Below, one piece after another: positions 59,414-64,000 of a DNA stretch of 64,000 nucleotides (positions are counted from its first letter, which is position 1; each line of letters begins with the position of its first letter). The notes beneath the pieces were generated by a model. It worked only from the letters and a program-made list of their open reading frames with translations, was not told the origin of the DNA and searched no databases. Made by a program: the position numbers and the translations under genes. The stretch is from the NCBI GenBank assembly GCA_964023205.1, contig OZ026841.1, positions 27,690,399-27,754,398 of the forward strand, given 5' to 3'. This DNA is from Lutraria lutraria (taxonomy: Eukaryota; Mollusca; Bivalvia; Venerida; Mactridae).

Positions 59414-59553
59414 GTTGAAATGCTGTGCGCATTACGGTGACCCTGACCTTGGTGACCATTGAGACCAAGGCCTTGCCATCAATCCGTGTGCCAAGCTTCC
59501 ATCTGTTGGTATCCTTGATGAGGTCCACTTCCAGGAGTCAACACATCCGACTG
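59414..59553 (-). pseudogene. Outermost exon A, 4-bp deletion
   Basis: Splice sites are intact, but AATACCAACTTCAGATGG has become ATACCAACAGATGG. At 140 nt the frame shifts after KWTSS to read RIPTDGSLAHGLMARPWSQW then SPRSGSP and stop. It is non-functional as exon A. Confidence 0.6.
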
Positions 59554-60357
59554 CTGAAATTGCAATACAAAGTAAAGATTCTGACTATAGTAAATTTCCA
59601 CCTAATAATATGACTGTTCTGCTAATACTACTGCTATTCTAAAGAATTAAAGATTTCCCTTCTTATTTCAATGATCAAAATGTCCTAAAATATTACCGAT
59701 CCGCTATTCCGTATTACAACCTCTTTATTAGACCCAATCTGTTTATTACTGCAGTTATAAGTCCCAGTAAAGCGACCATGAACAAGTTAAGATTAAATTA
59801 CTAAGCAATTAAGCACCTCTGTACTATTTTGCTTACATCATTTAATGATGAAAATGATGAAGAACCATAAAAGAAAAGAAGGCTTTCATGTCAACATCAA
59901 AACAAACTATAGAATTTCAAGTGAATTTTGTACATGTATCCCAAGAAAATTCATGAAACTATCACGAACTCAGTTTGTATATAATATCATGTCATCATAT
60001 ATAGTTTATTTAGTTTCAGTTTAAAATAAATTTATAAGTTGTTTACTATTTGTTTTCTGTATTTAATTTGTATATGCCAGAGTAACACATGAATTAACAA
60101 CAAACACTAATTTTCTACATGTATTTGGTTCCTGTATGAAATACACTGTATACATATAGACTGACTCGCTGTTAAGACCAACTCGCTATTATTGTCAGAA
60201 CGCCCAGTGGTCTTAATAGTGGAACTTTACTGTACTTAGAATGCCTCAACACTACAAGTTTTATTTAACAGATCATATAAATTGAATAACACAGGCTAAT
60301 TGCCTCAATTCCAACTGAATACCATAATTTTTTATGTCAAAAAGCAAAAACGCTTAC
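59554..60357. other. No exon seen
   Basis: AT-rich. 60160-60235 has CTCGCTGTTAAGACCAACTC and CAGTGGTCTTAATAGTGGAA, a small R3/P1-like repeat piece ending TTTACTGTA. Confidence 0.4.
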
Positions 60358-60511
60358 GTATTGGTGCTGTGCACTGTACGTTGGAATCTGACCTTGGCGA
60401 CCATTGAAATCTTGCTGTCAGTCCATATCCTTCTTCCTCCTCAAGGTGTTGTCCATATGAAGAAGACCCTGACCTTGGACTCAACTGAGACCAAGGCCAT
60501 TGTCTCCACAC
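60358..60511 (-). CDS. Degenerate array-type exon outside the array
   Basis: The donor AATAC|GTAAGC and a reduced CAAGGTCAG... TGCACAGCACCAAT tail match array exon B. The acceptor is weaker (TTTATTTCGAG). One frame is open across all 154 nt and includes WRQWPWSQLSPRSGSSSYGQ, then EEEEGYGLTARFQWSPRSDS and NVQCTAPI. It differs in frame from array exon B by one indel. It may be a decayed copy or an upstream exon of an array transcript, since its phase-1 end fits exon A. Confidence 0.35.
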
Positions 60512-60618
60512 CTCGAAATAAAGAAAAAAGAAAGCATATAGGGTATGTTTGATATAACTTTAGATACAAAACTTACATCAAATTGTGTGTTGAAAATCAA
60601 CACTGCATCTTCACAAAC

Positions 60619-60897
60619 GAAGGATAAAAAGTAATGCTCCCTATTCATTTTCTGACATGTTTATTGATTTTATTGCAGGAAGAAAATGCTATGCCAGTAT
60701 GCTAACAGTGAATTATTAAATATAATCCAAAAATGAACTAGACAGGCCTGATGCAGAAACACCACCCCAGCAGGAATTTCTAAAACCCACCGGTGCCCGG
60801 GCAGCTTTCGACATGGTGTAGCCATGATGTCTTAATCAAATTTTTACTGGACATAACATAATCATCCTATGTGCAACAGTGTTCAGACAAAATGTGA
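60619..60897. repeat. Array-flanking direct repeat, right copy
   Basis: Near-identical to parts of 44648-45062 (AACTAGACAGGCCTGATGCA, CCACCCCAGCAGGAATTTCT). Suggests the array grew inside a duplicated larger unit of which 44.1-45.3 kb and 60.3-60.9 kb are the old ends. Confidence 0.85.
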
Positions 60898-61121
60898 CGT
60901 TATACATCAGTCTGTAAGAATCCAAAAGCTAGCAAGATGAGAACACTAAATGAACTGATTGGGAGATTACTTTCCTTGTTTGCAAATTGGTCTTCTTATG
61001 ATGTTAATGTAAACTAGTAGAACATTAAAATAACCTTATTCATCAATGTTTGTTAAGTTAACAAAGATAAAACTGTTATTATAACAAAATTTCTGAAGCT
61101 GATGAGGAAAAAGAAACATAC

Positions 61122-61262
61122 CAATCACATTTCCAGCTACTTAATGATGGTGAATTGTAACAGCAGTGATATAAACTTGCATCAATACTGAACTGTTTGT
61201 TGAGTATAATGGAAGTCTTTATACATATACAGCATTGTTGCTTTCTTTCATCTTGACATGAC
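61122..61262 (-). CDS. Cys-rich candidate exon upstream of the array
   Basis: Acceptor TGCTTATTTTAG, donor GATTG|GTATGT, 141 nt, open throughout. It encodes SCQDERKQQCCICIKTSIIL then NKQFSIDASLYHCCYN and SLSSWKCD, eight Cys in 46 residues, including two CC pairs. The pattern suggests a disulfide-rich extracellular module, but no family is recognised. It lies on the array's strand and upstream of it, so it may be an earlier exon of the same transcript; its phase (2) does not directly fit the 60.4 kb exon. Confidence 0.4.
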
Positions 61263-61570
61263 CTAAAATAAGCAAAACAATCAAGTTCAAGGACACGTAA
61301 CACAAAAACAAGATCAGTGACACCCACTTTGTTCATTTAAAATGTTTCTGTTATCATATGCTATGATCACGCAGTTTAGAAAAATTCTGTTGAATAATTT
61401 TCATTTGGCCTGTATGTCTATGTACAAAAAAAGCAAATATCTTAACATTGTACAAACTAGGAGAATAGTTGAACAATATACGATGACTTACTGTTTTTTG
61501 TAGGTTTAATTAATTGCTATCAGTAAGGATCATGTTACCCAGAGTATGATTTTGACTGTTTGCATGACAC

Positions 61571-61669
61571 CAAAGCTACAGATTTTGCATAGATTAAATG
61601 AAACAGACATCAGAGACAATTAAAGGCACCAGAATTTCATATGTGACAATTAACAGCCATCAAGAATTA
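61571..61669. repeat. Dispersed repeat shared with 15.1 kb
   Basis: CACCAAAGCTACAG, GAAACAGACATCAGAGACAA and TGTGACAATTAACAGCCATC as at 15068-15146, with a 20-bp insertion here. Confidence 0.7.
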
Positions 61670-61889
61670 AAGGACCGAAGGAAAGCTCACTTCCAAGATA
61701 TGTACAACTTTGAATCATGCATCACGATCATTGAAATAAGTACAGACCTTAGAACAATATTTCAAAAATTTGTACAAGGTGATTTTCTTGAGAAAGAGTT
61801 ATGTACTAGTCTTCACCAATAACTTCTTCTTCAATGACCAGAAATTCAGTCTTGTGAATGCACTATAATTAATTACACCAAACCAAACA

Positions 61890-62600
61890 AACTTTTACCA
61901 GACCGATTCTTAGCCAGTTTTGCATGATCAAATGTTGTATTGGAGAAACATTAGTTTTGGGGTCTCAGTTCTCATTCTAGACAATATATCAGCTCAAAAT
62001 TTCACAAGACCATCAGTGTCTGGTTTTCTGTCAATTTTTACCGGACCAGTAGCAACTTAGGCGGACTCGATACTCGGACCTGTGGCTAGATTCGAAAACT
62101 GATGTACCGGCAAATAAAGATGTCAGCATGAAACAATTAAATGATATGTGTATTACATAAAGAAGTATCAAACAGACACCAAATTTTGGCAGACTTACTC
62201 AAATTACACAGACAACACAAATAAACATAACATGCAATGTCATTATCCGAAACTTGTTGTCCAAAATTTGGATACTTCTTGAAAATATAGTGATCTTTTA
62301 AACTACCAATTCATAGATAATTAGTGCTTGGACCGAGTCCACCAAAATGGCCATCAGTCCGGTAAATTTGAGAAGGTCAGTGGTCCTAAGGTCCTGTACA
62401 TTTTTTAATGATAATTTTACCATGATTCAGAACAAAAAAGTTAGATGTTTTATTCACGCTAAAAAAAAATGTTTTTTTACCCGAATGATATGAAATTTTG
62501 TTTGTACTCTTTTTGGTCCACTAAAAGTTCATTCAGTCCAGTAAAGTTTGCATTCCCACTGGACCGAATGTGCTTAAAAAAGTTTCTGTGAAGACTGCGT
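61890..62600. repeat. Dispersed repeat with GGACCG/CCGGT words
   Basis: Recurrent short words TTACCGGACCAGTAGCAACT, AGTCCGGTAAATTTGAGAAG and CCACTGGACCGAATGTGC. Similar words occur at 27660-27715. It looks like decayed copies of an interspersed repeat without coding frame. Confidence 0.4.
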
Positions 62601-62804
62601 CACACTTCTTAATACCAAGATGATATTCAAATGAATGAAACAATGTTTCACAGAAATTACGATAAAATTGGGAAAAAATGTTTAACTACAATTTTACAAT
62701 GTTTAATTTATCCTTCTAACTCTCCCATAAAACAGAATAAGTTATTCATTACCAACAGAGATGTTTAAATGATCTTTTATAATTAATAAAAAATAAAAAA
62801 TTTT

Positions 62805-62816
62805 GGGGGGGGGGGG
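62805..62816. repeat. Poly-G run of 12
   Basis: Homopolymer; the length is unreliable. Confidence 0.85.
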
Positions 62817-62944
62817 TTGGATTTCTGTCTGAATTTGGAAAAAAGATACTATTTTCCATTGGGAATATGACCAAATGTCGGCTATTAAAACACTTAAAAA
62901 ATCCCTGAGTCTATATTTAAATAACGTGAACCCCTCCCTGAGTG

Positions 62945-63060
62945 GTGCTAATTTTGACCCGGGTCATCATTTGAACAAACTTGACAGAGGTCCATTAGAC
63001 AATGCTACACCTGAAATATCTAAGCTCTAGGCCTTGTGGTTTCAGACAAATTTGTATACA
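62945..63060 (-). repeat. R1 fragment
   Basis: GAACAAACTTGACAGAGGTCC and TAAGCTCTAGGCCTTGTGGT: one R1 sub-repeat in minus orientation. Confidence 0.7.
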
Positions 63061-63231
63061 AACATAAAATAAAAAATAAGTTTGTTGGAGTGCTCTGTAG
63101 GTAGGTAGGATTTTTGTTTTATTATATATAACAATAGGAAACAAAAAACCCTCCCCCGCCCCCCAAAAAAACAACTTTGATTTTAATTATTTGCTTGGAT
63201 TTTCCTTAGTAGGCAGAAGCACTCAGACCCA

Positions 63232-63495
63232 TGGCTAATTTTGACCCAAGGGTCATAATTTGAGCAAACTTGGTAGAAGTCCACTAGGCACTGCTTCCAA
63301 AATATCTAAGCTCTAGTTTAACGGTTTCAGACAAGATGATTCTTAAACTTTTTATACGAGTCTGTATAAAATTGAGTTAACCCCAGGAAGAAATTTTGAC
63401 CCAAGGGCAATTATTTTAACAAACTTATTCAAGGTCCACTAGACAATGCTACACACAAAATATCTAAGCTAGCTCTATGCCCCGTGGTTTTTTTA
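63232..63495 (-). repeat. R1 fragment
   Basis: Two further R1 sub-repeats (GGTCATAATTTGAGCAAACT; AAGGTCCACTAGACAATGCT). With the piece at 62.95 kb, probably one decayed element interrupted by simple sequence. Confidence 0.7.
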
Positions 63496-64000
63496 TGTAA
63501 AAAAACAACAAACATTTCATTAGAATATTTATGTAAAACTGACAGCATGTAGTTTTTAACTAATATTCATGTTTTGATAAAGGCAGTAGCCGAAACATTA
63601 AATAATAGGAGAAAATAAACAGAGAAGTTTGTAATTTACAGTATCCAACCGGATTCCACACTGAGAACTTTTATAATAGCCCAAAATACATGCCAGAATG
63701 CTATTTTTAATAAAAACAAAATCCTGAGAGGTCAGGCATAGTAATTACAAGAAAAACATGAGATGCCTTTTATCTACACTAATATCAACTTTCATGTCTC
63801 TTTATGTCATATACCAGTATCTAAAGGCAGCATTAAATTTACTGGTACCTCTTTGCATTAAAGAAGATGCTGCTTTTCCTTGAGTCGTGGATTTTAAATA
63901 TCTCAATAGTGTTGTGTTTACTGAACAAAATTAATCTCTCTGAACTATGAAAAATCACAGAAACAAGTTAACAACATAAACAATATACATAGATCCCCTT
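63496..64000. other. No gene seen
   Basis: AT-rich, no recognisable feature. Confidence 0.45.

Larger units (their letters stand above)
45808..59553 (-). repeat. Tandem array of 912-919 bp exon-bearing units
   Basis: Fifteen head-to-tail units (exon-A donor edges at 45808, 46720, 47634, 48553, 49472, 50386, 51300, 52214, 53133, 54050, 54964, 55878, 56797, 57716, 58630) and a final frameshifted exon A. Spacing is 912, 914, 917 or 919; the 5-bp difference is one TTTTA in the long intron. Each unit on the minus strand has exon CB (255 nt), a 129-bp intron, exon A (144 nt) and an intron of about 390 bp. Sequence identity between units is very high, so amplification is recent. Whether it is a series of small genes, one long gene with repeated exons or a satellite cannot be settled by eye. 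Confidence 0.9.

Noticed and set aside
44127..59553. CRISPR-like or bacterial repeat array
   Set aside because: Units are over 900 bp with intron signals, and the surrounding DNA is plainly eukaryotic.
59414..60511. Thrombospondin type-1-like words (PWSQWSPRSGS) in an alternative frame
   Set aside because: The words appear only in frameshifted copies at the array edge; the Cys residues of the domain are absent, and the main copies read another frame throughout.
1..64000. tRNA, rRNA or other structured RNA genes
   Set aside because: No cloverleaf with A and B box words or rRNA core sequence was noticed by eye; a covariance-model scan was not possible here.

Overview
The window is AT-rich eukaryotic nuclear DNA. 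Spliceosomal GT-AG introns, many dispersed non-autonomous repeats and decayed LINE pieces fit a metazoan. The repeat consensus sequences, such as long elements beginning AGCTCACCAGAGC or AGCTCACATGTCAC and MITE-like pieces ending in CAGTACAACCTC, are ones I associate with bivalve molluscs. That assignment is recognition, not a search result. There is no sign of a bacterial or viral genome, and almost none of the short open frames are genes.

Layout. 0-12 kb: repeats only, with two large repeat families (here R1 and R2), a LINE 3' end nested in an R1 copy, and copies of a small family (P1). 12.5-14.4 kb: LINE reverse-transcriptase relics on both strands, then small candidate exons on the minus strand. 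17.2 kb: a terminal exon recognisable as BLOC1S1-like with a premature stop. 20.4-25.3 kb: a minus-strand gene whose splice sites survive but whose frame is broken several times. 27.3-31.8 kb: minus-strand exon fragments, one with a CxC zinc-binding motif, separated by an R2 element. 33.2-37.7 kb: an unidentified minus-strand gene whose exon phases join consistently. 38.7-40.3 kb: perfect hairpins and a MITE.

The centrepiece is 41.7-60.5 kb. A head-to-tail array of about fifteen 912-919 bp units lies between 45.8 and 59.5 kb, preceded and followed by diverged units. Read on the minus strand, each unit carries two related exons, 144 nt (exon A) and 255 nt (exon CB), both phase 1-1 with good splice sites. 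An ATG in the second half of CB, then exon A, then the first half of the next CB exon gives a complete 99-codon frame made of two similar blocks. The most diverged unit (44.1-44.5 kb) joins in frame to a unique last exon at 41.7 kb followed by AATAAA. Variant bases show a higher-order duplication of four units. This tandem peptide-gene (or tandem-exon) array is the best candidate for an undescribed system. I recognise no known domain in it and its expression is unproven.

Limits: exon calls rest on hand-read splice sites, frame and phase; no alignment, RNA or database evidence was available.
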